The notes: generated from the sequence alone by a model not told the origin. Shown: positions 26,346 through 36,715, counted from the stretch's first letter. The stretch is DNA of 64,000 nucleotides from Staphylococcus durrellii (GCF_015594545.1 NZ_JADIIO010000001.1:2294001-2358000), one strand, 5' to 3'. Made by a program: numbers and translations.

Positions 26346-27545
26346 TCATTCCCTTACATTAACCTTAATTGTTTTAAGACCAATCACATTTAAAGCAATG
26401 TACTTAATCACATTTGCTATCAATGTTGCCCAAAAGAACCCCTCTAGACCAAAAGCTGTTGTCACCATGATAGTAACTACGATATATGCAACTGTATGTA
26501 AAGTAATAAAATTGGCTTGTCTCGTTATAGAGGAATGCTTCGTATTTAATGTTTGAATCATGATACTTATAGCGTTGAAAAGCACACCTAAATTACCTAT
26601 AATTATAAATTTTGAATAAGAAGCTGTATCAATGTGATAAAACAGTAAAACAACGAATATCGTTAATGGATAACAGATAATCATAACGAGAATGACAGAA
26701 ATAAAACTGTAAATATTCGTAGTTAAATATTGTTTCTTGATGTTATTGCTTTCATATATTGAAATATAAGATAAAATCACATTATTAATCGGATATAAGA
26801 ATGTTGCCAACATTTTACCGATAAAAGTCGCTAAAAATGAAATTGTTACAGCTGTTCCGCCGATAATAGGTAATAAAATTAAACGATCCAAATATAAATT
26901 CAGATTATTGAGCCCGTTAGTACTAAACAACATCACATAGTCTTTAAGTATGTTCTTTTTAGGTTCGCTTTCTGAACCTTTTGTTAAATGACGCAATAAA
27001 AACAACGTATATACCACCGCAAATAACTCACTAATGATAAACACAACTAACCATTGATTAATGAATTTAAAAACACCTAAACCGAGCATCATGCTTATGA
27101 TTTGAACAATCGCAATCCACAAAATCTGATTATATTTCAGTGTCATTCTAAAGAATGCATTTAGGTAGATTCTTAAGCACATTAAAATATTAAGTATGAT
27201 TAACCAAAATAATTCTCCGATGCTACTATGAAAGGCGAATTCAAAAATCAGTATCAATATGAAACTTTCTAAGACTAAAGACATTACAAGTATAGATAGA
27301 AATTTTTTGTAATAAAACTCAGGAGCGAAGTGCTTCACATTAATCAACCGAATATTATTCAATGTATTTCCTAATACAACACTTGCAATAGTTAAAATGG
27401 TATATACCGTAAGGATTTCACCAAAAACTTGATTTCCTACGATGTGATTGATAAAAGGATATACAATTAACTGTAAACTAAATGCGATTAATAATGTACT
27501 AGACATAGTTTTCATCGTATCTGCTAAAAAATTCTTTTTACTCAT
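26346..27545 (-). CDS. Polysaccharide flippase (Wzx type, CapK position)
   Basis: 399-aa protein with about 12 hydrophobic segments and the N-terminal layout of the PST/MATE-like exporters. It should flip the lipid-linked capsule repeat across the membrane. It occupies the place of capK in type 5/8 clusters. Sequence in this class is repeat-unit specific, so the gene belongs to the variable centre of the cluster. Confidence 0.8.
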   Translation of the reverse strand: MSKKNFLADTMKTMSSTLLIAFSLQLIVYPFINHIVGNQVFGEILTVYTILTIASVVLGNTLNNIRLINVKHFAPEFYYKKFLSILVMSLVLESFILILIFEFAFHSSIGELFWLIILNILMCLRIYLNAFFRMTLKYNQILWIAIVQIISMMLGLGVFKFINQWLVVFIISELFAVVYTLFLLRHLTKGSESEPKKNILKDYVMLFSTNGLNNLNLYLDRLILLPIIGGTAVTISFLATFIGKMLATFLYPINNVILSYISIYESNNIKKQYLTTNIYSFISVILVMIICYPLTIFVVLLFYHIDTASYSKFIIIGNLGVLFNAISIMIQTLNTKHSSITRQANFITLHTVAYIVVTIMVTTAFGLEGFFWATLIANVIKYIALNVIGLKTIKVNVRE

Positions 27546-27620
27546 TGCTGGGCTTCCTTTTTAGTAATCTATTTATACTTTGCTTGCTTAAATTAAAAAT
27601 GAATGTCACAAATTTCAACT

Positions 27621-28880
27621 CTATATTTTAATCCTGTAATAACTTAATTTTATAAAAATTATTAATGGTAAAAAGAGATAAAAAGCTTCTTGAATATTAG
27701 TAGCTGTATCCCCTCTTATTGATCCCATAATCATTTGTGTAGCAATAATTACAATCATAACCAGCTTTACACTTTTTAAGCCATCTTTTGTTTTCCTAAG
27801 ATGTAAACAATAAGAATCCGCTAACCCACACGCAATACCGAAAATAACAGATGCTACTATTACACCTATAATACCTAAATAAGCATAAGATTCTCCTACA
27901 AACCCTGGAGGAATAGACATTCCTTGCTTAAATGGAAGATGCATTTGTTCAATGAGTGCCTCTGACAATGGTTGTGGTTTACTTTCCCAGATAAACCTTG
28001 GAATTAATGAGAAAATCGGCTTAAACAATGTTAATATACTAACTCTTGTATCTGTTGATAAAATAATGGCTGCAAACGAATAGGAATAATTAACATCAGT
28101 GCCGTATGCTAGATAATTTACGTAATTAGTAAAATTACCTGTTAAGATTTCAAAGAAGTTTGCTACTCCTGATTTAATCCCTAAAGTTCTAATACTCATC
28201 ATCATCGGCAGAATAATTCCTATGGTAAATATACCAATCAACGATACTAAGAACACATTGGGGGCTCTCCCTTTTTTAAATATCATTAAAATAAATATTG
28301 CAATCAATGGATAAATTAATATTCTTCTGCCAAATACCAATATCGCAACTATTAACAAGACAACTAGTGAAATCATTATATATCGAATTCTTTGAGAATT
28401 ATTTTCCGAAAGATATATTCTTAATAAAGAAATATATAACAATCCGAATAGAACCGATGCACTAAATATTTTCATTAATGGATGATGATCCAATGACCCA
28501 ACAGTTCCAGAACTAACAACCCCCACTCCAGTCATTAAAACTACCAATATAGTTAATAATGCATATACATTAAATATTTTTGAGGTGTTTTTAATGGACA
28601 ATATATCTAGCTTTTTCTCTTTGAATTTAAATTTAAAAACATGAAATATAATGTTTGCTAATAGGAAGCTAATTAAGGCTATAAAATAATATAGATTCAA
28701 CTTCTCATAACCACTATAATCCATTAAAACTCCATACTTAAAAGGGTTGTTTATTATTACAGGAAGCAAGAAACTAATCGAAAAAGCCATAACCCAAAAT
28801 AAACTTATATATCTAAAATCTACTCTATAAAGAAAATAGGCATATGTTAAAGCAATAATAGCGAAGAGAAAAATTAACAA
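27621..28880 (-). CDS. Capsule repeat-unit polymerase (Wzy type)
   Basis: 419-aa polytopic protein with 10-12 membrane segments and a large extracytoplasmic loop (about residues 280-325) containing IPRFIWESKPQPLSEALIEQ. The wESKPxP-type loop is typical of O-antigen/capsule polymerases. It should join repeat units on the outer face. Position corresponds to cap8I in serotype 8. A different Wzy means a different linkage, and so probably a serotype distinct from 5 and 8. Confidence 0.8.
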   Translation of the reverse strand: MLIFLFAIIALTYAYFLYRVDFRYISLFWVMAFSISFLLPVIINNPFKYGVLMDYSGYEKLNLYYFIALISFLLANIIFHVFKFKFKEKKLDILSIKNTSKIFNVYALLTILVVLMTGVGVVSSGTVGSLDHHPLMKIFSASVLFGLLYISLLRIYLSENNSQRIRYIMISLVVLLIVAILVFGRRILIYPLIAIFILMIFKKGRAPNVFLVSLIGIFTIGIILPMMMSIRTLGIKSGVANFFEILTGNFTNYVNYLAYGTDVNYSYSFAAIILSTDTRVSILTLFKPIFSLIPRFIWESKPQPLSEALIEQMHLPFKQGMSIPPGFVGESYAYLGIIGVIVASVIFGIACGLADSYCLHLRKTKDGLKSVKLVMIVIIATQMIMGSIRGDTATNIQEAFYLFLPLIIFIKLSYYRIKI

Positions 28881-28965
28881 TTATATCACTCCTTTACATT
28901 TATAATATTTTCCATAAACAAACTTTCTTGAAAGGGCGTGGAACAATTTAGCTAATCTCTTCAAT

Positions 28966-30075
28966 TTATTGCAAGTATAATTCTTTTAACTTTTTACTTT
29001 CGTTTTCCCAATTAAGTATTTTAGCAGTTTCAATGGCATTATGACGTAATCTGTTATACAACTCTGGATTCATTTTAAGTTTTCTTACCGCATCAGCTAT
29101 ATCTTTAGGTGTAACTTCATCAATCACGATTCCAAAATCATACTTATCATTAAGATAGTAATGTTCTTTAACAGGAGATAAAATCACAGGTAACCCTGCA
29201 TGTAAATTCTCGAATATTTTATTAGAAATAGTATATTCAAAGTTAATTGAAATGGGTTTTGTTAAAACTACTCCAATGTCACTTTCAGTCAACTTCTCTA
29301 CCAACTCTTTCACTTCTACTGGTTTGTCTAATTTTACATTAGCCTCATTCGCTGTCACAAATTCCCTGAGACTTTCTTCTAAAGGACCAAACCCTCTTAC
29401 TATAAATAGAGGATCATTTTTTTTGAATTCCATTGAGGCTTTGACAAATTCTTCATAACCTCTGTCTGCAACTATTTGTCCTTGGTAAACTATTTCATTG
29501 ACACTAGTTTTTTCAGAATATTTTCTTTCAATAGTAGAGATTGGCGCATTTGTAACTACATATGCAGACTTTTTATATCCTTTATCAGCATAATACTTTT
29601 TAGCAGCATGACTAACTGTTACAAAAGAAGTTGCTCTAGTTTTAATAATATGTTTTTCTAATGTTTCTACAATTTTAGAAATCGGAGCAAATTTATTAAT
29701 AAAGGCATTTTTCGCATAAATCTCATGTGCATCAAAAATAATGTTCGCTTTTTTATAACCACTTAAATAAACCATGAACAGTACATCAAAATCATTGGCA
29801 TGAATGACATCAGGTTGATAATCTTTAATTTCTTTAATGACACCTTTAGCAAATTTAATTCGTTTCACTAACTTGCCAAATATTGATGACGTGTCTTTTT
29901 TTGAACCTAATAATAGAAAGTTAAAGTTTGTCGATCTTTTTCTTTCTTCAGTAGCTTTAGAATTATTCATACCGACAATTTTATAATCGTCTGTGATGCT
30001 TTTAATTGTCTCAATTTGTTTTAAAACTCTAGGATCTTGTACAATATTACTCGATACAATGTCTAATATTCTCAT
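28966..30075 (-). CDS. Glycosyltransferase (GT4), CapH-position
   Basis: 369-aa GT-B enzyme. The start MRILDIVSSNIVQDPRVLKQ and the DVIHANDFDVLFMVYL motif place it among GT4 enzymes; the donor half holds VYQGQIVADRGYEEFV, VRGFGPLEESLREF and VLTKPISINFEYTISNKIFENLHAGLPV with the EX7E-like glutamates. It lies where serotype-8 clusters carry their ManNAcA transferase, so addition of ManNAcA is the first guess. Confidence 0.8.
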   Translation of the reverse strand: MRILDIVSSNIVQDPRVLKQIETIKSITDDYKIVGMNNSKATEERKRSTNFNFLLLGSKKDTSSIFGKLVKRIKFAKGVIKEIKDYQPDVIHANDFDVLFMVYLSGYKKANIIFDAHEIYAKNAFINKFAPISKIVETLEKHIIKTRATSFVTVSHAAKKYYADKGYKKSAYVVTNAPISTIERKYSEKTSVNEIVYQGQIVADRGYEEFVKASMEFKKNDPLFIVRGFGPLEESLREFVTANEANVKLDKPVEVKELVEKLTESDIGVVLTKPISINFEYTISNKIFENLHAGLPVILSPVKEHYYLNDKYDFGIVIDEVTPKDIADAVRKLKMNPELYNRLRHNAIETAKILNWENESKKLKELYLQ

Positions 30076-30147
30076 TTTTTACTTCCTTGTTTATCTTATA
30101 TTAAAATTATTAAATTGATTAATTAGTGCTCGTCTTTCAAGTTTGGA

Positions 30148-31272
30148 TTATTTCTTCCAAGTATTTCGATTAATAATGTCTTTATAGCTTTGAATGATTT
30201 TAACCACTTTAATTGATACATTTGTGTCTTTGTAATCAATAGCATTAATTAGTGGCTCATTATTATTTTGCATTTCACGTGCTAATTCAACAGATTGAAT
30301 TAAGTTGCCATAAGCAATACCACCAATAATAACTGTACCCTTATCAAGTACTTCTGGTCGTTCAGTTGATGTTCTGATAAGTACTCCTGGGAACTTCAGA
30401 ATTGATGATTCTTCTGATAATGTACCGCTGTCTGATAGCACCACAAATGCATTTTTTTGTAATGCATTATAGTCAATGAAACCGAAAGGTTTTAATTGTT
30501 TAACTAGTGGGTGGAATTTAAATTTTTTTTCTTCGATACTTTTCCAGCTTCTTGGATGTGTCGAATAGATAACTGGGATTTGATAATTTTCCGCAATATC
30601 ATTAATCGCATTCATTAAGGATATAAAGTTCTTTTCATTATCAATGTTTTCTTCGCGATGTGCAGAAACCACAATATATTTTTGAGGTTCTAAATCAAGC
30701 TGTTTTAAAATGTCACTATTTTCGATTTTGTCTTGATATGTGTCTAAAACTTCTTTCATCGGGGAGCCTGTAACGAAAATATTTTCTTTCTTGAAGCCTT
30801 CGTCTAACAGATACCTTCTACTGTGCTCTGTATACGGTAAATTCACATCACTGACATGGTCAACAATTTTTCTATTGATTTCTTCTGGCACGTTTTGATC
30901 AAAACATCTGTTTCCGGCTTCCATATGGAATACAGGAATTTTTAATCGTTTTGCAGAAACTGCCGCAAGACAGCTATTTGTATCCCCTAAAATCAATAAT
31001 GCATCGGGTTGTTCTTTAGTTAAAATTTCATATGATTCAGCAATAATATTTCCCATCGTTTCGCCAAGGTTGTTGCCAACAACTTCTAAATAGTGATCTG
31101 GTTCTCTTAAATTTAAATTTTCGAAGAAGACTTGGTTTAAGTTATAATCATAATTTTGACCTGTATGCACCAAGATATGGTTAAAATACTTATCGCACGC
31201 TTTTATCGTTGAAGACAATCGGATGATTTCAGGTCGTGTACCGATAATTGTCATTAATTTTAATTTTCCCAT
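30148..31272 (-). CDS. capG: UDP-N-acetyl-L-fucosamine synthase (C2 epimerase), CapG
   Basis: 374 aa, same length as Cap5G. Of the UDP-GlcNAc 2-epimerase fold: MTIIGTRPEIIRLS, HTGQNYDYNLNQ, ILGDTNSCLAAVSAKR, HMEAGNRCFDQNVPEEINRK, SAHREENIDNE and LSDSGTLSEESSILKFP. It performs the last epimerisation, giving UDP-L-FucNAc after CapE and CapF. It follows capF with a three-base gap. Confidence 0.92.
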   Translation of the reverse strand: MGKLKLMTIIGTRPEIIRLSSTIKACDKYFNHILVHTGQNYDYNLNQVFFENLNLREPDHYLEVVGNNLGETMGNIIAESYEILTKEQPDALLILGDTNSCLAAVSAKRLKIPVFHMEAGNRCFDQNVPEEINRKIVDHVSDVNLPYTEHSRRYLLDEGFKKENIFVTGSPMKEVLDTYQDKIENSDILKQLDLEPQKYIVVSAHREENIDNEKNFISLMNAINDIAENYQIPVIYSTHPRSWKSIEEKKFKFHPLVKQLKPFGFIDYNALQKNAFVVLSDSGTLSEESSILKFPGVLIRTSTERPEVLDKGTVIIGGIAYGNLIQSVELAREMQNNNEPLINAIDYKDTNVSIKVVKIIQSYKDIINRNTWKK

Positions 31273-31275
31273 TAG

Positions 31276-32385
31276 TTAAACCTCCTCAAAGTAAGTATCA
31301 GCATTATTTGGATCAAACATTTCGTTTACCCACATGATTGTGACCATATCTGTAACGCCTAAGTTTTCTATGTTGTGAGTATAACCGACAGGAATATCGA
31401 CAACTTCTAACTTGTCTTCTGAGACGTGGTATTCAATCACCTCGTCTTCACCTATTTTTCTAAAACGAATCACACCTTTACCAGAAACAACTAAAAATTT
31501 TTCGTTTTTAGTGTGATGCCAATGTTCACCCTTCAAGACGCCAGGTTTAGAAACATTCACCGATACTTGCCCGCGGTCTGGTGATTTAATGAATTCTGTG
31601 AATGAACCTCTATGGTCTTCATGTGTGATTAACGGATAACTGAATGCATCTTTAGGTAGATAGCTTAAATATGTACTATATAAGTCTTTTTCAAATAAGT
31701 CGTCTAACTTCGGCAACTTTCTATCTTCTCTTGTTTTTTTGAATTTATAAAGCAAGTCTACAATTTCACCTAACGATACTTTAAATGCATTAGGTACTGT
31801 GGGTGTACCATTTTCAAGGTTAGGTTGTCCTTCGATGGCATTTTTAAATTCTTTAATCACATCATCAATATAGTTCAGTGACAATATAACATTTCTGTCG
31901 TTCACTTGAATTTCTTCATCATGTGCAATTTTGTGGCAAAATGTGGCAATGACTGAATTATAATTCGGTTTGCACCACTTGCCAAATAAATTCAGTAAAC
32001 GATAAATATATACATCGTTGCCATTTTCCTTTGAAAATTGGCGCAACATTGCTTCCCCTTCTCGTTTACTTTCACCGTATGGATTATTCTTTTCAGCTTG
32101 AATAGAAGATGAAAAAAGAACTGTTGGTTTTTTAGAATTTCGTTTCAATATTTCTAGTACTTGACTAAAAAAATCCACATTGCCTTCTTTAAATTTTGCA
32201 TCATCTTTGGGGCGGTTTACACCTGCTAAATGTACGACAAAGTCAGATTCTAACAATGCTTGTTCCATTTCTCTAGTGCTTGTTTGACGATTGATTTCAT
32301 AAATGACATAGTTCGTCATAGACCTCATATCTTCTTTCAAGTTCTTTCCAACAAAACCATTTGATCCAGTGATCACAATGTTCAC
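31276..32385 (-). CDS. capF: Bifunctional epimerase/reductase CapF
   Basis: 369 aa, exactly the Cap5F length. The N-terminal SDR domain has IVITGSNGFVGKNLKED and NPYGESKREGE (YxxxK). From about residue 245 a cupin domain begins (ITHEDHRGSFTEFIKS.., GEHWHHTKNEKFLVVSGKG), whose histidines bind zinc. The cupin domain epimerises at C3 and the SDR domain reduces C4, on the route to UDP-L-FucNAc. Confidence 0.94.
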   Translation of the reverse strand: MNIVITGSNGFVGKNLKEDMRSMTNYVIYEINRQTSTREMEQALLESDFVVHLAGVNRPKDDAKFKEGNVDFFSQVLEILKRNSKKPTVLFSSSIQAEKNNPYGESKREGEAMLRQFSKENGNDVYIYRLLNLFGKWCKPNYNSVIATFCHKIAHDEEIQVNDRNVILSLNYIDDVIKEFKNAIEGQPNLENGTPTVPNAFKVSLGEIVDLLYKFKKTREDRKLPKLDDLFEKDLYSTYLSYLPKDAFSYPLITHEDHRGSFTEFIKSPDRGQVSVNVSKPGVLKGEHWHHTKNEKFLVVSGKGVIRFRKIGEDEVIEYHVSEDKLEVVDIPVGYTHNIENLGVTDMVTIMWVNEMFDPNNADTYFEEV

Positions 32386-32397
32386 AGAAAACCCCTC

Positions 32398-33426
32398 CTA
32401 TCCAATTGAATTTTTATAGTGGCTTAATTCATTTTTAACATAGTCTAATTCGAGCAATTTTTCTTTAATTTCTTCGACTGTTAAAATATGAGTATTATTT
32501 GAGTTGTATTCATATGATTTGGTAATTTTCTCACTGCCTTCTTCCACGTAATTACTGTAATTCAAGTCTCTTGAATCTGCTGAGACTCTGAAATAATCAC
32601 CCATATCTTCGCTCTGTGAGTATTCTTCTCTTGTAAGCAGTGTCTCCGCTTGCTTTTCACCATGACGTGTGCCGATAATCTCAATATTATTATCTGCTTC
32701 AAATAACTCTAGTAATGCTTTGGCTAATTCACCTACGGTTGATGCTGGTGATTTTTGAACCATAATGTCACCTGTTTCTGCATATTTAAATGCATGTAAA
32801 ACAAGCTCTACAGCATCTTCTAAACTCATTAAGAATCGTGTCATGTCAGGATCTGTAAGCGTCAGTGGCTGCCCATTTTTAATTTTATCAATAAATAATG
32901 GAATAACAGAACCGCGAGATGCCATAACATTACCGTATCGAGTTCCACAAATTAATGTTTGGTCACTTTCAATATTTCTTGATTTCGCGACAAAAACTTT
33001 TTCCATCATTGCTTTTGAAATACCCATCGCATTTATGGGGTAAGCAGCTTTATCGGTAGATAAGCAAACCACTTTTTTTACGTTTTGATGAATGGCGCTT
33101 TGTAATACATTTTCAGTACCTAAAATGTTTGTTTTAACCGCTTCAATCGGAAAGAATTCGCATGACGGTACTTGCTTTAATGCGGCCGCATGAAAAACAT
33201 AATCTACGTCGCGCATCGCTGTTTCTACACTGTGTGCATCTCTTACATCACCAATATAGAATTTCAATTTAGGATTGTTAAATTTTTTTCTGATGTCATC
33301 TTGCTTCTTTTCATCTCTTGAAAATATTCTGATTTCCTTGATGTTAGAGCATAAAAATCGTTTCATCACTGCATTTCCAAAGGATCCAGTTCCTCCAGTA
33401 ATCAACAAGGTTTTATTATCAAACAT
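32398..33426 (-). CDS. capE: UDP-GlcNAc 4,6-dehydratase/5-epimerase CapE
   Basis: Starting at ATG 33426 (AAAAGGGGAAATGATC upstream) it has 342 aa, the Cap5E length; the frame is open to 33447. NAD-binding TLLITGGTGSFGNAVMKR, then VFHAAALKQVPSCEF, and catalytic AMGISKAMMEK, in which Met replaces the Tyr of the YxxxK, as in CapE-type inverting dehydratases. It commits UDP-GlcNAc to L-FucNAc. It overlaps the 3' end of capD by eight bases, so translation is coupled. Confidence 0.93.
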   Translation of the reverse strand: MFDNKTLLITGGTGSFGNAVMKRFLCSNIKEIRIFSRDEKKQDDIRKKFNNPKLKFYIGDVRDAHSVETAMRDVDYVFHAAALKQVPSCEFFPIEAVKTNILGTENVLQSAIHQNVKKVVCLSTDKAAYPINAMGISKAMMEKVFVAKSRNIESDQTLICGTRYGNVMASRGSVIPLFIDKIKNGQPLTLTDPDMTRFLMSLEDAVELVLHAFKYAETGDIMVQKSPASTVGELAKALLELFEADNNIEIIGTRHGEKQAETLLTREEYSQSEDMGDYFRVSADSRDLNYSNYVEEGSEKITKSYEYNSNNTHILTVEEIKEKLLELDYVKNELSHYKNSIG

Positions 33427-35239
33427 GATCATTTCCCCTTTTTCCATTTGCGTAAGCTATAATTTTTTCTTTGCTGAAGCTCATTTTCAATTCTTCAACG
33501 ATATCTGTTATCTCTGCTTTTGAAATCTGTTTTACTTTACCTCGATAAATCTTTTCGTAGACTTGTTCTGGATGTATTTCATCTTTGTTCAATAATTCTT
33601 CGTACATTTTTTCGCCCTCACGTATACCACTGAAATGAATTTTTATATCATTTTCAGTTTTGCCGCTTAATCGGATTAAATTACGTGCTAAATCAACAAT
33701 TTTCACCGGTTCTCCCATATCAAGCACAAACACTTCGCCGCCATCTGCTAGAGCTCCCGCTTGCAGTACGAGCCGTGATGCTTCTGGAATTGTCATAAAA
33801 TAGCGAGTCATATCTGGATGTGTCACTGTAACTGGACCACCAGCTTCGATTTGCTTTTTGAATAACGGAATCACCGATCCTCTCGAACCAAGTACATTTC
33901 CGAATCTAACAGCCACAAATGTCGTTTTACAATTTGGCTCATTCAAGCCTTGAACAACCATTTCAGCAATACGTTTAGAAGCGCCCATTACATTAGGGGG
34001 ATTTACAGCTTTATCAGTCGAAACCATGACGAATTTACTTACGCCCGCTTTCTTAGCTGCTTCTGCTGTATTTCTTGTTCCTATCACATTATTGCGGAAA
34101 GCTTCTTTAGGGTTGAATTCCATTAAAGGAACATGTTTATGTGCTGCAGCATGATACACTGCATAAGGATGATATTCCTCCATTACTTGGTCTAGATGTC
34201 CTTTCGTTCGGATATCCGCAATCACTGGAGTGATTTTTATTTTATCTTTATACAATTCCGTTAATTCTTGATTTATTAAATAGATACTATTTTCACCATG
34301 TCCTAATAAAATTAAGTGTTCTGGTTCAAAATTACAAACTTGTCTACAAATTTCAGACCCGATAGAGCCGCCTGCTCCTGTGACTAAAATCGTCTTATGC
34401 GTCAACTCTCTTGAAATCATTGCCAAATCTAGTTCAACTGGATCGCGGCCAAGTAAATCTTCAACTTCTACACGCTTCAGCTGATTAACTTCCAACTCAC
34501 CCGCCAAGACCTGCTCAATGTTTGGCATTTTGAAAATTTCTACGTCTGTTGTATTGCAGATGTTATTAATTTCTTTGAGTCTTTCACCTGTTAAAGTCGG
34601 AATTGCAATAATGATTCTGCTTATTTTAAACTTTTTAACCAATTGCGGAATATCCTTAATTTTACCTTGCACTTTCACACTTCTGGCAATTGTTAAACTT
34701 TGCTTCTTCGGATCATCGTCCACAGCTAATACTGGTTCTAATTTCATATCCGGACTTTTTAACATCTGTGTAATAATTAGGGAACCGCCTCTCCCCGCAC
34801 CTACAATTAGCGTAGGCTTCTTCTTGATAGATTTACCATTCAAAAGATTTCTAGCAACTCTCCATGAAATTCTAGATCCCCCAATTAAAATCAGATGCAT
34901 CATCCATGTAATAAAGTACAATCTTAAAAATGGTGAATGTCCAGTAAATAATGGTACAAAAAGTACCGTAGTGACAATTGAACATGTTACAGATTCCACA
35001 ATCAATGACAGTTCATTAATACTTGCATATTCCCATGCACGATGATAAAGATTAAATATATATGCAAAAACATGATGGGATATTAATAATACAATCGCTG
35101 AAACAAACAATATATTTAAGGAATATCCCTTAAAATATGGTTCCAGTATTTGATAACAAACAAATACTGAAAAGAAAACGATCAATGAATCAATTAAAAT
35201 TAATATCATGAGCCGTTGGCTAACTCTTAACTTGCTCAC
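33419..35239 (-). CDS. capD: Membrane-bound UDP-GlcNAc 4,6-dehydratase CapD
   Basis: 606 aa; Cap5D/8D has 607. Four N-terminal membrane helices (to about residue 130), a CoA-binding-like middle domain (TLIVGAGRGGSLIITQML) and a C-terminal SDR dehydratase domain with ILVTGAGGSIGSEICRQV, the DKAVNPPNVMGASKRIAE segment (Met in the Tyr position) and GEGEKMYEELL-like end (IREGEKMYEELLNK). It forms the 4-keto-6-deoxy precursor reduced by CapN to UDP-D-FucNAc. GTG start at 35239. Confidence 0.94.
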   Translation of the reverse strand: MSKLRVSQRLMILILIDSLIVFFSVFVCYQILEPYFKGYSLNILFVSAIVLLISHHVFAYIFNLYHRAWEYASINELSLIVESVTCSIVTTVLFVPLFTGHSPFLRLYFITWMMHLILIGGSRISWRVARNLLNGKSIKKKPTLIVGAGRGGSLIITQMLKSPDMKLEPVLAVDDDPKKQSLTIARSVKVQGKIKDIPQLVKKFKISRIIIAIPTLTGERLKEINNICNTTDVEIFKMPNIEQVLAGELEVNQLKRVEVEDLLGRDPVELDLAMISRELTHKTILVTGAGGSIGSEICRQVCNFEPEHLILLGHGENSIYLINQELTELYKDKIKITPVIADIRTKGHLDQVMEEYHPYAVYHAAAHKHVPLMEFNPKEAFRNNVIGTRNTAEAAKKAGVSKFVMVSTDKAVNPPNVMGASKRIAEMVVQGLNEPNCKTTFVAVRFGNVLGSRGSVIPLFKKQIEAGGPVTVTHPDMTRYFMTIPEASRLVLQAGALADGGEVFVLDMGEPVKIVDLARNLIRLSGKTENDIKIHFSGIREGEKMYEELLNKDEIHPEQVYEKIYRGKVKQISKAEITDIVEELKMSFSKEKIIAYANGKRGNDHV

Positions 35240-35263
35240 ATTACATTCCCCACATTCTACTCA

Positions 35264-36031
35264 CTAAAAAATCCCTAATATTTTTTTCTTTTTATAATCT
35301 TTTATTGGTTGTCTCTTTTTGATGTTTTGGTTTTGAATTATTGATTTTGAATTCTCTAACATTTCTTCAATATCTTCAGTATATTTTTTTGCATCTTTCT
35401 GATATAATAGGCGTTTAAGATAGAATGGCCTATTTTCCGTATTGTGTGCATCAGAAGCGACAAAATGGACCAGGTTATTCTCAATCATCTGTATCGAGAC
35501 TTTTCTAATATATTTGCCAAATTCACCTGCTAATGAAGAAGCAGTAAGTTGGCTTAAAGCACCACCATTAATCAAGTCGTATAGCCTATCTAAGTTTTGT
35601 GCAATCTCTTTATTTCTTTCCGGATGCACAATAATCGGTACAAAGCCTTTATTTTGAATTTCATAAATCAGGTTTTGCGTAAAGCGCGGAACTCTATTTG
35701 TCGGTAATTCTATTAAGATATACTTTGATCGGTTAATACCTTCTATTTCTCCGCTATCCAGTTGATTCAAGATTTGATCACTGAGACGCACTTCTTGACC
35801 AGCATAGATTTCAATACCCAATTGCTGGACTTCCTCCATCTCTTTAAGATCTTGTATTTTCTCTTTAACAACGGCTATTTCATTATTGTAACAACGGTGT
35901 AAGTGATGAGGTGTCGCTACAATACCTGTAATCCCCTCATCTTTTGCTTGCCTCAATAAATTGAGCATTTCTTCCTTACTTTTTGGGCCATCATCTACGT
36001 TAATTAAAATATGATTATGTACATCAAACAT
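35264..36031 (-). CDS. capC: Manganese-dependent protein-tyrosine phosphatase CapC
   Basis: 255-aa PHP-fold phosphatase (Wzb/CpsB/YwqE class). MFDVHNHILINVDDGPKS carries the first metal histidines; VATPHHLHRCYN, VIVHPERNKEI and VASDAHNTENRPF supply the others. It dephosphorylates CapB and so controls chain length and output. The gene starts immediately after the capB stop. Confidence 0.93.
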   Translation of the reverse strand: MFDVHNHILINVDDGPKSKEEMLNLLRQAKDEGITGIVATPHHLHRCYNNEIAVVKEKIQDLKEMEEVQQLGIEIYAGQEVRLSDQILNQLDSGEIEGINRSKYILIELPTNRVPRFTQNLIYEIQNKGFVPIIVHPERNKEIAQNLDRLYDLINGGALSQLTASSLAGEFGKYIRKVSIQMIENNLVHFVASDAHNTENRPFYLKRLLYQKDAKKYTEDIEEMLENSKSIIQNQNIKKRQPIKDYKKKKILGIF

Positions 36032-36715
36032 TTATTCATTTTCTCCATAGTAGTAATAACTTGCTGATTTTTCATGAGGCGTTTTATTTAAGACTGCACC
36101 TAAAATCTTACCACCTGTTTTTTCTAATAATGCTTTTGCTTTACGTACTTCTTTCTTATTGTTATTTTCTACATCAATGACCATTAATGCATGATTAATG
36201 TACTTTAAATAAACTTGCGCATCGGTCACGGTATTCACAGGTGGGGTATCGACAATAATAAAATCATATTCATTTAATAATGTTTGATAAATTTGATAAA
36301 ACTCGTCTGAGTCAATTAATTCTGACGGATTCGGTGGAATTGGACCAGATGGTAATAAGTCCAAATTCTCAATCTCAGTTGAATAAATTGCTTTCTCAAA
36401 GTTGCTATGGCTGATAATTAAACTTGATAATCCGTGATAGTTTGGAGTATCGAACAAATAATTTTGCGTTGGTTTACGCATATCACCATCAATTACTAAA
36501 GTCCGGTAACCTGCTTGTGCATAACTAATTGCGACATTTGCTGTAATGAAGCTTTTACCGACTGTTGGGCTTTCCGCTGTAATTATAAAACTTCTGATTT
36601 CACCCCTCGCACTTGCAAACATAATATTCGATCTAATTCCTCTGAATTTTTCACTGATGACTGAACGTGGTTTTTCATGTACTAGTAAAGGAAATTTCAT
36701 TCTATTTCTACTCAT
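36032..36715 (-). CDS. capB: Capsule tyrosine kinase CapB (BY-kinase)
   Basis: 227 aa, the Cap5B length. The BY-kinase Walker motifs are present: A in SPTVGKSFITANVA (canonical GKS; note TVGKS), A' in TLVIDGDMRKP and B in FIIVDTPP. The C-terminal tyrosine cluster SASYYYYGENE is autophosphorylated. It needs the CapA cytoplasmic tail for activation, and capA lies directly upstream. Confidence 0.93.
   Translation of the reverse strand: MSRNRMKFPLLVHEKPRSVISEKFRGIRSNIMFASARGEIRSFIITAESPTVGKSFITANVAISYAQAGYRTLVIDGDMRKPTQNYLFDTPNYHGLSSLIISHSNFEKAIYSTEIENLDLLPSGPIPPNPSELIDSDEFYQIYQTLLNEYDFIIVDTPPVNTVTDAQVYLKYINHALMVIDVENNNKKEVRKAKALLEKTGGKILGAVLNKTPHEKSASYYYYGENE

Noticed and set aside
33419-35239. 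Two separate UDP-GlcNAc dehydratases (CapD and CapE) might look like a duplication
   Set aside because: This is the normal type 5/8 arrangement: one feeds D-FucNAc, the other L-FucNAc.
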